The notes: a model not told the origin generated them from the sequence alone. DNA of 64,000 nucleotides from Angiostrongylus vasorum (GCA_018806985.1 JADANN010000094.1:679675-743674); one strand, 5' to 3'; positions 11,283 through 22,659 are shown, counted from the first letter of the stretch. Translations and numbers: made by a program.

Positions 11283-11884
11283 GACGATCACTGTGCACCT
11301 CCTTAGCCTCTAATGTCTACAAATGCTTGCAACAACAGATTTCATTATATTGTGGTCATATCATTTGTGGTATTCAAATGGAAACAAAATTTTCTTACCA
11401 CGTACTCTCTGTTTTTAGGTGTCATATTATCAACTGGAGCGAATGCGTAACTCACTCTTGTTGCTAACTTGAGCTTTATATTGGGTCCTTGAATAGTTAG
11501 GAACTTGAGGTGCACACGCTTTTCGTAAAGAATTCCTCACTTCTACCTTGTTTGGCAACAAGGTGAGTCCTTAGAGGGTGGGGAAGCTTGCTAAAGTAAG
11601 ACTTGGGACATGTATGGCTTGCTTGCTTGATTTGACCTTCCTTCCATGAGCTATATTGAGCATGAATTAATATGGCTTTCTTGTCATGAGCATTACAAAA
11701 AACATTCTGCAAGGAATATTTTTACTTTCATCGCAGTTCCATGCTTTCCTCTTTGCGCTTGAATTGCGATGAAAGATCAGAACACTCACCAAAGCTTTCT
11801 AGCAGCCAAAAACCATTTAAAAATTAATAAGTCCTCCAAGACGTCAAAATTTTATGTGTTACCATAATGGCTGTCTCCTTCAGG
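11283..11884. other. No gene seen
   Basis: Downstream flank of the hydrolase gene. The short frames on both strands have no recognisable similarity or splice context. Confidence 0.5.
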
Positions 11885-12140
11885 CAGAGGTGCGGTCCAA
11901 TAGATAGGGGGTGTTTGGTTCTGGAGAATACTTCGTGTGTGCCTTACGTCTTTTGGGCATAGGCAAATTACTACCATATTATTATTGGATTAAAATGAGC
12001 TGGATATACCAGCCAGCCCCACAAGTTAGTGTATCGGCGAAATATGCTTTCATTCGTCTCTACGATGTTTAATGGAGTCGAATGCTGGGGGTATCCTTTC
12101 GGAACTGACCAACATCGAGGACGCTTTTGGTTCTCGTTGT
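11885..12140 (+). repeat. SINE-A relic (strongly diverged)
   Basis: Only the 3' half aligns by eye with better SINE-A copies: ATGCTTTCATTC, then ACGATGTTTAATGGAGTCGA, then an ACTGACCAAC segment. The tRNA-like head is barely recognisable. An old copy, plus orientation. Confidence 0.4.
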
Positions 12141-12727
12141 TGTTGAAACCCCCTCTACTCCCATCTCTTTTTTTGCGATTTGGAGACCTGCCACGTTGTT
12201 AAACGACTCACCAGCTATCCATCGTTTACATGGTGAGATCTGCTCAAAAAGTGAACAATGTTCAATGAACTAAGGTAGTGAGCATCATCATTTCCTCTTC
12301 TTTGCACATATAGCCTGTGATGCTTTGTATGCTATGCGTAAATGAAAGGATGAAGTGGACGAATTTCACTCTACTCTATGCATTTTCTTTTCAGTGGTGT
12401 ATTTTTCCACGTAGAGCTCTTTTACACACTTTCTGCAGTAATTGACACCTCATGCAAAATGCATTATGCCAGCGGTGACCGGTGGAACGCTAGCTTCTGC
12501 CCTTAATAATTTCAAAAGAAACGTTCTTTGAACGAGCTTATTTGGTTACAAGAGGCTATTGCAAATGAGGATAGCATGCACCATAGAGATTGTGACCCCT
12601 GAAAAAGACGTGAGTGCAGCACATCTAGAACAAATCTTCTCTGTGATAGGACGATAAAACAATGTGGAGACTTCTTCAGCGAAGTTCATTGTTGAAAGAC
12701 CATTCGTTCATCAGTGATATTCAGCAC

Positions 12728-12823
12728 ACGTTTATTTCCATACAATAACGCACATACAACACAATCGTAGGTGACGTTTCAAAAAACTGTGTTGTATGTG
12801 CGTTACTGTATGGAAGTAAACGT
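12728..12823. repeat. Small inverted junction of PLE terminal repeats
   Basis: A 36-nt segment at 12728-12763 is repeated inverted at 12788-12823, with only an A/G-type difference or two. The sequence is the one that follows PLE hammerhead motifs elsewhere (CATACAACACA / TGTGTTGTATG). The left half runs into a truncated minus-strand hammerhead core (GTAGGTGACGTTTC) at the centre. Confidence 0.75.
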
Positions 12824-13375
12824 ATGCTATTTAACAACCTCGCAATTGCTGAGAGAAAAAACGACAAATTTATAACCCAATGCCGAGGTTAATAGAAAGT
12901 CGATCCTGGGAACTATATTAAGCACATGTCTTCGAAACCATTTTCATGTCTTGTTGCCACAACGCTGTACCGATATTTTAAACGTTGTGCTTAAATATTT
13001 TGCTTTACAATGCACAACCAACTATTTGTAATCTTACCAGGTCAACACATTTCTAAAGAAACCTTGCACAGGATCGCATGCAGCCTGCACGAGCTTCGAG
13101 ATCGACTCCGTTATAAAGCTAGGTTAAAAAGTTACACAAGAACGAAAGACAAGAAGTAGATCCATTACCACCATCTCCCTCTCTTCAAGCATTCTTTAGA
13201 GAGCAAGACACCAACGGCGAACTTGGCAGAAAATCCTGTATATTTTCGGACGAAACTCTCAGAACCTTCAACCACTACTGCGAGAGAAAATTTTGTTCCA
13301 ACATCACAGCAGCGCAAAGATGTGCGCGCGACAGATGCGAGAAGTGAAAGAATCAAAAAATTCTTAGGTCTTTCG
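12788..13375 (+). pseudogene. Penelope-like element, 5' part (degenerate)
   Basis: Terminal-repeat sequence (12788-12920, with TTTAACAACCTCGC and TGCCGAGGTTAATAGAAAG) leads into a degenerate N-terminal PLE coding segment (about 13155-13340). Its codons parallel the minus-strand fragment at 5400-5590 (a proline-rich stretch, FFREQD, then a Tyr/Arg-rich stretch). It is interrupted at about 13376 by repeat B and resumes as the RT at 13907. Confidence 0.6.
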
Positions 13376-13905
13376 TAAAGATTTTTAAGATTTCACTCAA
13401 CACCTTGACATAAAAAAATGGAAGCAACAAATAAAAAAGTGGATACATTGCGATTTATAATAACGTTTCAGCGTAACTTGGTTCAATGTCTGATGGGTTC
13501 TTCAGATCAGCACAGTTGACGTGTAAATGATGATAGCACCTATAAAATAGGGGCTGAGAGAAAGACTAAGCATCCGCGTGGTGTGATGGTGAACGCATTA
13601 GAACTGGGAAGGAGTAACAGCGTGTTCGACCTTCACCGCAGACACCTGCGGTCCGGAGTTTTTGTAAATATCTCAGAATCATTGAGATTTAGATATTTCG
13701 CATCACCCCCCTGCCATAAGAAAGGAATAGGCAATTAGTAAAGTAGTGACTATATTAGACCTGATTATTTACTGCCTATTCTTACTTCATAGGAGTGCAT
13801 GATGTGAAATATAACCACAATGATGCCGAGCTATTTGCAAAACCACGGACAGCAGGTGTCTGTGGTGGATATCAAACTCGCTATTACCCTTTCTGGGGAC
13901 TAGCG
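13376..13905. repeat. Repeat B insertion inside a PLE, with an inverted terminal half
   Basis: 13430-13700 is a plus-strand copy of an interspersed repeat also at 14995-15255, 31815-32035, 39470-39715 and, inverted, 53535-53765. It contains a tRNA-like A-box segment (GTGTGATGGTGAACGC) and the 3' block GACACCTGCGGTCCGGAGTT. The final part, 13790-13870, is the same 3' block in the opposite orientation, so 13635-13865 can fold on itself. The repeat splits the PLE between its N-terminal segment and its RT. Confidence 0.65.
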
Positions 13906-13906
13906 T

Positions 13907-14995
13907 GTGCAGGTCCTTCGTTCTGCTTTCCTCTCAATTATTAGACCGTCATTTAGTGATGAAGGTGGTGAGTTTGCAGTAACTCGCTGTCACTTAGATG
14001 TGGATATAACGGGAAAACACCTTGAAGACGGTTCCCTGTATCGTCCTTCATCCGAAAAGATATTCAGAAATCGATACTACAAACTGGACATGGCTCAAGG
14101 CGTCAAGGGCGAGAACTTTAAAATCATCACTTAATTCCCAAATTAACATTGTGTTAAAAACATGTCCATTCTTATACTTACTTGTAGACACTCGTATCCA
14201 TTGATGATGATCTCGTTCTATCGACCCCTCAACCTTCAAGTTCAGACCTATCATCAGTTGCATAGGCTAGCTCAGTGATAGAATAGCTTGGTTCATAAAC
14301 CTGATACTCATCCCGTTGCTTAAACACATCCCCCTCATGAACACGCAAATGTTCCTGGATCGTCTACGTAACGCGCTCCCTAACAGACTGTAGGCAATGC
14401 GTGCTTTGACGTTACCGTCCTTCACACTTGCGCGTTAAATGAGTTCGCAATGTAAGCTATCTGTTAGCTCCTTATGAAACACGAAGGAGTAATAAACATA
14501 TATGGCTCCTCGATTCTCCAGCTCAAGCCTGTTTTTAAAAAAGTGCTTAAACCGCTCCATCTCCAGGTGGTTCGGGAAGTATTTCGCAGAATTGAAAAGT
14601 CTGACAATGGGACAGCGACTGACGTAAACCCTTAGCACTGCCTTTATATCGAAAATCGAAGCTCCAGCAATCGATGACGGGCCATTCCTCTATTGCACAT
14701 ATACAGATGATTGTCTTGTCATTGCCTCCCACACAAATGGAGATGAACAAATATATTGACTTATTAAGCGAACAGTTAGAGTACATTAAGTTTAGCCGAA
14801 ATAAACCGAAGGAAAACAAGCTTCATTTCTGAACGTTCAAATTAACTTGTCCGAAAACGACCGCGTGATGCATTGGTACAGAGAGCCAAGTAGTAAAACA
14901 CTGGTTTTCCACCGCTCCTCTCATACCTGACACACAAAAGAGCACTTGACAAATCTTCAAGGGTATTCCATATCTTATTCTTCCATGGGGAAAGA
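13907..14995 (+). pseudogene. Penelope-like reverse transcriptase relic
   Basis: The frame at 13907-14134 reads DEGGEFAVTRCHLDVDI and LEDGSLYRPSSEK, the PLE RT N-terminal block. Further on, in broken frames, come MGQRLT (about 14608), YTDDCLVIAS (about 14699, motif C with I changed to T in YIDD), SFLNVQINLSEND (about 14827) and HWYREPSSK (about 14872). PLE RTs prime from target DNA nicked by their nuclease. Stops and frameshifts are frequent and no nuclease follows: the element is cut by repeat B at 14995. Confidence 0.85.
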
Positions 14996-15255
14996 TGAGG
15001 CAGTAAATAAAAAGTCAAGACATTGCGATTTCAGACGCAGCTTCAGCTTAATTGGGTTCAATACCGATTTGTGTTCCCTAGATCACTCCAGTTGACGGAT
15101 GATTGCTAGAAGTAAATAGTAAATAGTAATTGCAATACAGTAAAAAAAACTTGCCGAGAAGAACGTAAACCAGGACCATGCCTGGTGTGGTGGAGAGCAC
15201 GTGGTACTCCGGTAAGGCCAATCAATGGTTGGAAAACCCACGTTGATTTCCCCAG
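14995..15255 (+). repeat. Repeat B copy
   Basis: It starts GGCAGTAAATA and continues TTGCGATTTCAGACGCAGC, a TTGGGTTCAATACCGAT segment and TTGACGGATGATTGC, then a CCTGGTGTGGTGGAGAGCAC segment, in the order seen in the other copies. It truncates the 3' side of the PLE relic. Confidence 0.6.
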
Positions 15256-15529
15256 TTTTACGCATGTCTAATCATCCTTATGGATGTAGTACTTTTTCAA
15301 TCGCATTTATGTCCAAAATGATATTATCATGTTTCCACTCACAAACAAGTTGTCTGGAAAAACATTCTCGATGAAGAGAAAGGATTTCGTTACTGATTTA
15401 ACGCGATTATTACCTATTGTTTTTCTATAGTCAGAATAAAAAATCGTTAGTTAGAATCCCAGCGTTTTTCATTTGCTTGATGACGCCATCAAGAACAAGG
15501 ATAGGCAGATGCAAAGAAGAGGGATTTCA

Positions 15530-15725
15530 AACGCGACTGGTAGAAAATTACTCACTGAATCAGAATAAGAAATCACACAAGAGGAGAAGAAAGCAAGTTT
15601 TACTAGGTAGGGAAATCGATGGTCATAGCTCGACCGCAAATCTGCTTCTAGATGTCGCGACTCGTGGTATATTTAGGAAGTGTAGATTTGGGGGGTTTAA
15701 GACTATAAAATACATCTCTTCTTAG
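15530..15725 (+). pseudogene. Possible fragment of RTE family A
   Basis: Within a 102-codon frame, LLGREIDG and GGFKTIKYISS, about 20 residues apart, resemble the RTE family A segment YLGREIKIM ... GAFKSIEYV at 26106-26215. The rest of the frame is unrecognised. Weak but specific two-block similarity. Confidence 0.35.
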
Positions 15726-16174
15726 AAATCACAACCAAGTATGCTATCCAAATTTGCTCTCTTTTTACAGTTTTAAGAACAGCATTCAATAAGGCGAATA
15801 ATGTTTGAATGAAGAAAGGCGATGGAACACATACAGTGATTCGGTGCCAAAATTCGGAACGGATTGACTGATTGTTACTCCAACGCCGATTAAAGTCCTT
15901 TTATGGACACTGTACAATTTCGTTATCTCACTTCGAATATCACTAGTTCTGACAAGAATCAAAGCAGAGCACACAATGCAGAGCTTGTTGCTGACAGTGA
16001 AGGCCAACAGGGAAAAATAAATAATAGGCTAATTCTCAGAAGTGAAATTTTAGCGCGTTTTCAGGAATATCTGTGAAGAACTAAATTTCAACGAAAGTTG
16101 ATGAAAAATATCAAAAATTTCCAGGACCGACTTTCTACTACGCTCGGCATTGTTTAAGAACTCGATGTTTTTCT

Positions 16175-16665
16175 TCAATAAGCAGACACGAGGTTGGTAT
16201 TATAGAATTTATTATGATACAATAGCCGACGTTTCGGTGGTTTCGCCTTCTTCAGAGCCTGGAAGGGTCAAATTGAGATGCGATCTACTCAGCCAAACCA
16301 GCAGATAAAAAGTTAGCAAATAAATTTGTATTCGCACAAGAAACAGCTTCATTTAAAACCTACCGTTTGTTTGTTGTAAGTATTTAAGTTAGTTGGTGGA
16401 TAGCAGCCGGACAGAGTAACACATGGGCGAGGACTGTGCCTGTGCCAGGTCATTGGATCAGCCTGAGGTATGGCGCAAGGTCACGCGTGATGACAAGACA
16501 CTCCTCCTTGCGGTTCATTTTTTGAGTTTTCGGAATTGATCTAAAGCGCTTCAAGAGTTTTACGCGCTGATGTCTTCGATCCCTGCGTGATGGTAGTGAC
16601 TCCTACTTCAAAATCTTCTCCGTTATGTTTCTGCGTCCCTATGCGCTCCTAGTGGATCGTTTGAG
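16175..16665 (-). mobile_element. Penelope-like element 3' end with terminal repeat
   Basis: Minus-strand codons at about 16640-16480 parallel the C-terminus of the PLE nuclease (a GAHR-like start, then MNRKEECLVITRDL). They are followed by the terminal repeat, a hammerhead-like motif (16264-16221) and the post-motif tract. The upstream RT is missing. Confidence 0.65.
16221..16264 (-). ncRNA. Hammerhead-like motif of a PLE terminal repeat
   Basis: On the minus strand CAGGCU, CUGAAGA, GGCG-AAAC-CACC-like stem II, GAAAC and GUC are all in place. Stem II has a mismatch and stem I pairs over about four positions (GGCU with GGCU-type wobble). Cleavage competence is doubtful. Confidence 0.5.
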
Positions 16666-17293
16666 TGTATCAAAAATTTGTTTTGTTTAATTTTAATAAT
16701 ATACGAGAAACATAAGCTCGGATAAACGTAATACGAACATCACACAGCAGCATTACAGTGAGCAGGATAATAAGGTCCTACAACGTGAGTGCGATTTTAA
16801 ATTTTTTTGCGAAGAAGTATGCAGAGCTCTTACTGGGTCGTTTGCATACCTTCTAGTTGTGCGACCAATTCAAAGTTGCTTAAAGACCATACTGCAAATA
16901 CTCGGGTTTGCTACCTATGACGTCGTCAGTTGATCGCTCAACAAATGGCGCGAGTCGTTTCCCACCACAATAGACACCATAAACGTAGAAGAATCCTAGT
17001 CACAAGGGTGAAGATCATCTTACGTTCTACAAATGCCTCCGACTGCCTGTGGAGATAAACTGGGAGTCTCTTTCAACTAATATCGTTGGATTTCACGGGA
17101 AATCACAGTTGACCAATACTTAGCATCACACTGCAAACAGAGATGAATGACATTTACCAGACCATGAAGGAGAAGGAATAGAAATTTGTTGAACCTGCGC
17201 ATCATACGATGACAAGCAGTCCAAGTGATCTAGCTACCGCATATGTTGACTAACGATTAACTGAACTAACTGAGTAACCACCTCCTTTTTTAG
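16666..17293. other. No gene seen
   Basis: AT-rich sequence with no frame, splice context or repeat that I can identify on either strand. Confidence 0.5.
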
Positions 17294-17467
17294 GCAATCG
17301 AAAATTTAAGTGACAGAAAATGGTCCCTACTTCAGCTACAGCAGGGCGTTCCCATTTCCTCACTACGAGCAGTCGCTTATCTTTTCTGCATGGCAGCAAG
17401 GTGTGCTGCCTTGGGAGTAGATTTGTTCAACAGCAGTTGCATTTTTTTGGCCTTAGTTTCCTTGTAG
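17294..17467 (+). CDS. Possible terminal exon of an unidentified gene
   Basis: A 57-codon open stretch follows a good acceptor (CCTTTTTTAG) and ends in TAG. It begins AIENLSDRKWSLLQLQQG and ends in a hydrophobic, Cys- and Ala-rich tail. Codon use looks gene-like, and the frame is open from the acceptor to the stop. I do not recognise the family and found no convincing upstream exon. It could be chance. Confidence 0.25.
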   Translation, partial: AIENLSDRKWSLLQLQQGVPISSLRAVAYLFCMAARCAALGVDLFNSSCIFLALVSL

Positions 17468-17835
17468 CAAAGCTTCTGCACAAAACTGTCTTCTCCATCC
17501 TGGATAGACCATGTTGGGCTAGATGGCGCCTAACTCGTACCAAAACTAAGAAGGTAGAAATGGGATATGACCAGTAATCACTGTCGAATTGCGGATTAAT
17601 AATCTAACAAAATTTGCACGAATATTTGTAAAAAACGGACTTTCAGTAAACGTCTCTAAGAATAATCAATATTCTCACAAATTGTTGAGTTATTGCGGCA
17701 TTAGTACTAAAAGACTTATTCAGCTAATGTTTTCACGCCTTCGTCTTCGAGCGGTGCTCCACTTTATTGGACTCGACTCGATATGATCACGAGGATCCAC
17801 ATTCCAAGAAGGAACAACTGTGAACAATGTTCAAT

Positions 17836-17885
17836 CCTGCTCTGAAGAAGGCAACCCTGGCACAGAGTCATTAGCCGAATAAGCA
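17836..17885 (+). ncRNA. Decayed hammerhead-like PLE motif
   Basis: CTGCTCTGAAGAAGGC and later TTAGCCGAATAAGC recall the motif flanks at 60491-60530 and 52751-52810. The GAAAC box is destroyed. An old PLE terminal-repeat scrap. Confidence 0.3.
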
Positions 17886-18879
17886 TTTTTATCAACCTCT
17901 TGTGAGGCTGTCAATCATAAAATACATATTGATTGTCATTCCGTAGCAAAAGGGAAATTCGTTACTGTATTTCTGCATTTAACCGAAAGAAATCTATGAA
18001 ACGCAGGTATTCTTATCCTTTTCTTGGTCGGCTCAGCATTCTGGATAACTTCTCATATATGTGAAAGTAAGCAGTACATATTGAATTCGTCAAATTTTTG
18101 GATTTACTGTGTGTTCTCTTCGAAATGTTCAGGAGAACAATTCTGGTTTTCGCCGTTTTCGTGGCCAGTGGATATCAATTAATATACACTAGTTACTTTA
18201 AAATCTGGTAGGCTGATTTTTCTAACGAATTCTGAAGCCTTTAGCGCCGCCTTTTCATTAAACTAAATATTACTGATCTGGAATGGTATTTTTCTGAGGA
18301 AAGAGAAAACTGTGTAAGTTTTCTAGTTACAACCATAAGCTCTCAGTGGCCTATTCGAGTTAGGAAAGTTGAGCACTTGTCATCCATGCGTCGATCGGTT
18401 TTGTTTCCCATATTCCCCTTGATTGCTTGATTGTTTGTCAGCTAATCACAGTTATCACCGCTTTTATTCAAGAGAGCTACTTCTGCGAAAAAAAGCAATT
18501 TAAAGGCAGTCGCTCCTCTTCCGGTCCACAAACGCCTGCAGCGCCCAAACCAGCTCGGACGCTTTAGCATGGTTCTCAGGATTCCTGAGAAGACCGTGTT
18601 TAGCCGGTACTCGGCTTCTCAATGAGGCGACAGTTCCTTACATCGCTAGCAAATTCCACTAGAGATGGCGGTTTCAGAGGAATGAAAAATAAAGAAAGCA
18701 ACGAAAAAGAACATTTGCGAAGTCTGAACAGTGGAAGAAGGTTGATGTTTTAAGCATTTAAGCATGAAATTAAATACGTAATGACATTTTCAGCACTTTT
18801 CAATATGATGTAGACAAAACGAAGTGGTATGAAGTAAATACTTTCGATTTTTTTCTCCACATCAAGCAGTTGGGAGAAT
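17886..18879. other. No gene seen
   Basis: No supported coding, RNA or repeat feature. A GC-richer patch at 18505-18620 has no recognised identity. Confidence 0.5.
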
Positions 18880-18995
18880 AGCGCAGTGGCAGTGATGTCC
18901 GCCATCATGGTCCCATTTCGATTCCGCTCCGGTCCAACCAAGCCCGTCATCCCTCCGAGGTTGGGAAATTGCTACCGGACTTGTCTGAGAAATCA
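18880..18995 (+). repeat. SINE-A-related, truncated copy
   Basis: An A-box-like ATAGCGCAGTGG and a B-box-like TTTCGATTCCG are followed by the SINE-A body blocks CCAACCAAGCCCGTCATCCC and ACCGGACTTGTCTGAGA. The 3' half of the usual 250 bp is missing. Confidence 0.6.
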
Positions 18996-19257
18996 TCACT
19001 CTCTGCAATCCAAATGGAAACACTCCAGCCTGGCTATACCAGGATCCTTTCTCGACAAGCATTCTATGACTTTCGAGATGAAATGAAAATCCTCAAGCAA
19101 AAACCGAAGCCACACGTTAAAGTTGGAAGAACTTCGTGGACAATGGATGCGAGGAAACGAACCGAATGTAAGAAATACAGGAATCAGCACAATAGACGTG
19201 AAGTCGGATCATATAATAAAAACAACCAAACAGTTTCCATAGAAATTCCCATGACCT

Positions 19258-19385
19258 ATTTTCTTTATTAACCTTGGCACTGGTCGAACAATTCCTTAGA
19301 TTCTTGTTTAGCAAACAACTTGTGGGCAAATAAAGGAATAAAAATAACACCTGGTGTTTGCTAAGCAAGAATATAAGGAATAGCT
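19258..19385. repeat. Inverted junction of PLE post-hammerhead sequence
   Basis: 19258-19312 on the minus strand and 19330-19385 on the plus strand both match the tract that follows PLE hammerheads (AATAACACCTCGCATTTGC, GAAGAATATAAAGAAT at 6175-6245). They are arranged tail-to-tail around a short centre, like the junction at 12728-12823. Confidence 0.55.
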
Positions 19386-19846
19386 ACCGTTGAGCTTCCT
19401 TTAACAAAGCTAATCATATTTGTTGTTCTCTGCCAAAGCATTCAGTTGAAAAGGAACGCCTATTACGCATCAAACCAGATATTAGCTTTGTTGACTGCAA
19501 AGGCAAATTGTTGTTATGGGACAATGTAAAGAGTATGGGATGTCCAGTACGCTTTCCAAATCAGTAGTAAGTCAGGTTGAGTTGAACACCGCATGGGAGA
19601 TGTAAAATCACATTCCAAAAAAGAAATTCTTACTTTATCGGAGATCGTTAACGCAAATCATTGCAGCTCCGAACACAGGAGTTGCAAGAAAACCGACGAT
19701 ATCAGAAGATAGGTCAATGCATTTCAAAGAGCTTTTATTAACGAAGTACTGCATTTGACGACAAATTACGACTAGGTATAGAAAACGGCGTCATGTGTTA
19801 ATGTAACACAGCAAAACTGAAAATTTACTTAATGTGCTACAAATAG

Positions 19847-20118
19847 GGGCGAGTGTGGCGCAGTGGTTAGAGGCGCGTGTGGAATCGATCCCCGCGCCCA
19901 TGGCCCGCCAAGCCTTCCATCCCTCCGGGGTCGTCAAATTGGTATCAGACTTGTCTGGGAGGATAACAGCACTAGCTCGATACATCAGTAGGTCACTGCG
20001 AGTCACTGTAAAGGCCAGATATGCATTCCGTCACCTTCAACGATACTTAATGAAATCGAATTCATGGCACATCCTTCAGGCATTGATCAAAGCCGAGAGC
20101 TTTATCTTTTACCCTTTA
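19847..20118 (+). repeat. SINE-A copy with 10-bp target duplication
   Basis: The tRNA-like head has A box TGGCGCAGTGGTTAG and B box GGAATCGATCCCC. The body has TTGTCTGGGAGGATAACAGC and GGCCAGATATGCATTC and the tail is T-rich (TTATCTTTTACCCTTTA). CTACAAATAG flanks it at 19837-19846 and 20119-20128. RNA polymerase III transcription and mobilisation by a LINE are inferred from this structure. Confidence 0.8.
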
Positions 20119-20535
20119 CTACAAATAGATTATTTTCTCCTAGCGTCAACTAACTGCAGAATTGAATATTAATCGTTCAGTGAAGTGTAGCGCTTCAAAT
20201 GTTTGAAAAAATGCATCGTCAGTGATTGTACATCATGATCCTTACTAGATCTTTCAAGCAGCAAGCACTTTGATTCGGTTCTTTTTCACATTGAGCAAAT
20301 GCTTACCTAGTAACTCTATCGGATGACTGAAGGATTAGCAAGGATTGGTGAGTGCATCAACAGATTTTCTATGAAGATGGCACCTTACTGGTTTAGAATG
20401 AATCCGCTCTATTTATCTCCTAAAAAAGTTGTATCGAGCTGTTCTCTCGTCATGGTCACAGATGGGCACCGGTTCGTGTTAATAACATGCAAGCCTATGA
20501 AGCAGGTCTGTTTTCTGATTTAGTAGCATTTGTCA

Positions 20536-20832
20536 CGGCTCACAGCACAAGAGTATGAAGAGCGTTCGACAAAGAGAATAATAGTGGCGAGCCGTTTGTG
20601 GAATACCTCAAACTTGGGTAATTAAACCTTTATTCATATATATACTATTTACACAACAATACAATGAGGTTATGCACAACAAACTACAAATAAGGTGGTT
20701 CAGTGGATTTCTTCTTCTTTCTAATAAAATGCCTTAACAATAATGCATGCACCAATGTAACGGCTCACAGCACAAGAGTATGAAGAGCGTTCGACAAAGA
20801 GAATAATAGTGGCGAGCCGTTTGTGGAATACC
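20536..20832. repeat. Pair of about 73-bp direct repeats around 150 bp
   Basis: The same segment (starting ACGGCTCACAGCACAAG, ending TTTGTGGAATACCT) occurs at about 20536-20609 and 20760-20833 with no difference I could see over more than 70 bp. Each unit contains its own inverted ends ACGGCTC and GAGCCGT about 60 nt apart. The 150 bp between them is AT-rich with ATATATATAC. It could be a very small LTR-type element or a simple duplication. Confidence 0.7.
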
Positions 20833-20889
20833 TGTGAACGATGAGAGCATCGAAATCATGTCAACACGTATGCGAAAATCAACGATAAC

Positions 20890-21376
20890 ATTAACGTAAT
20901 AACAATGGAAGAGTTAACGGAGAATTAAGAACAAGATAATAACAATGCTAGAGCTAACGGAGAAATAAGAGCAAGAGCGAGAGTGATTACAGTTCCTATC
21001 ACTACGACCTAAGCAAATGAAACTATAAGGAAAGATCAATCGGGAGAGAAGCAATGATGGAGCTGGCGACGGCGCTCGCCAAGGCGTCGCTTGGCCAAAT
21101 GCCAGTGGCGGTAGGCGTGGCTGCGTCCCGGCGAGCGGCTTGCCCATTGGCCATAACTGGACATAGACGCAGGGTACGCACGCGTCGGTGTAGTAACGCG
21201 ATCTCCATCGACCCATAGGATGGATTGATTAGGTGGATAGAGAACTCTCTATCTGTAGAGGGATTCATGCCTATTGACCCGAACGGGACGTAGACGCAGA
21301 GTACGCACGCGTCGTTGTAGCAACGCGGTCTCCATCGACCCATGGGATGCATTGATTAGGTAGATAGAGAATTTCG
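20890..21376. repeat. Tandem repeats in a locally GC-rich block
   Basis: Two units of a roughly 127-bp repeat (TAGACGCAG starts at 21164 and 21291) share TACGCACGCGTCG, CTCCATCGACCCAT and ATTGATTAGGT. Upstream, a shorter unit (ATAACAATG, then GAG-TAACGGAGAA-TAAGA-CAAG) is doubled at 20897-20980. The block 21055-21150 is much richer in G and C than its surroundings. The minus-strand frames here just repeat the tandem unit and are not genes. Confidence 0.65.
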
Positions 21377-22640
21377 AGGATTGATAGAGGAATTCTCTAT
21401 AGCATTAGACATCGAAATTCTCGAAAATCAAACTTCTGCAGGTAACATCGTCCAATTCTTAACCTACCTTCCGTCGACAACGAAAAAAGCTTCTAACAAA
21501 TCGGAAAGTACTGAATTAAGCCTGCTCTGGTCCGTAGTTGATAAAGACTCAGTCGCAGTGAAGTGTAATATTTATTGTACAACAACGCCATAAGCCACCG
21601 ACGACACCTTTACCTTATCTACCATTCAATGGTGCAGTTGATAGAGAACGGAACAAAATCACCAGTATTCTTCAGCAATGAGCGAGAAAGGTGTATGTGT
21701 CCACTCAATGGGACAAAAAGGAAAGGCGTTAATAGAAAAATCCTCCCAAACCTTTATTTTGTCGATTTCATATGCCATTTTTTTCAAGTGAAATAGCACG
21801 ACGGATACATGCTTACCGAGCTCAACAAAATAGAAAAAAACCAGGGCTATCAATCAATAGCAAGAGAACCCAATTCATGGAGAACAGTCGCGCCCAAGGA
21901 GCGTTACTCCATACGTGGAAAATAGCTTGAAAATTCGATACGGTAGTTTTTCAGCGAAGAGTGAAAAAATGCCACAGGAGACTTTGGCGCGCCATTTGAA
22001 ACCGCTTTCCTGTTCTGAAATTGTGCAGATGAAAATTCTCATGTCGAAAGCGTGGTGCCTTTGTGTTTCTCAAGACAGTTGCGTAGCAATTCTAGCAAGA
22101 TGGGGCAAGTTACTTCACAAATACCCGCTTGAATCATTACAATGGCATTTGCGACTACTAAAAATGAAGCAAAAAAGAATTCCTTCGCTCACTTTATTTC
22201 AGTCATCTTTTCCTTTCTCGGTGTTTGCAAGGGGTTTCAAACTTTGTGCGATGAAAACGAATAACATAAGAGAGCGAGCTAGTATCCCAAGATCTATCAA
22301 ATATTTATTGTGTAAAAATGTTGTAACCACACCATAAATCAAAGAAGAACTCATGAAACGCCCACGATACTCGCTATTGTTAACGACTGCTTTTGGAATG
22401 TCTTAATGTCAAAATCAAGAAAATTACATCTGAATGTACAGAAGTTCCCAGAGATAAGTGAACGTAAACTTTTCAAAACAAAGCAAAAAATTGTTGGGAG
22501 TCACCTTCAAAAAACAGAGCGCGGATAGACTTTAGGCTTTTACATCATCCTTGAGTGGTTGGTCACTTTTTCATACCTAATTTCATTTCTGATTTCGGTC
22601 TTAACATCTCTCCAATTTAACTAGTAGGAAGACCGAGCGA
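21377..22640. other. No supported gene; one unassigned 140-codon frame
   Basis: A plus-strand frame at 21915-22337 (starting MENSLKIRYGSFSAKSEK) is the longest in this stretch outside the transposons. It is Lys/Ser-rich, has no recognised domain and no clear splice or promoter context. It may be chance in AT-rich DNA. Confidence 0.4.
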
Positions 22641-22659
22641 AGGATTCGTCGCCAAAAAA

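Noticed and set aside
20536..20835. CRISPR-like or clustered spaced repeats
   Set aside because: Only two repeat units with a single 150-bp gap, in an evidently eukaryotic genome with introns; not a CRISPR array.
20914..21352. Minus-strand frames with repeated MGRWR...DACV...CVYV blocks
   Set aside because: The protein repeat is just the translation of the 127-bp tandem DNA repeat; no start or splice context.
21915..22337. 140-codon frame considered as a gene
   Set aside because: No motif, no splice or promoter context; kept only as a note in the region entry.
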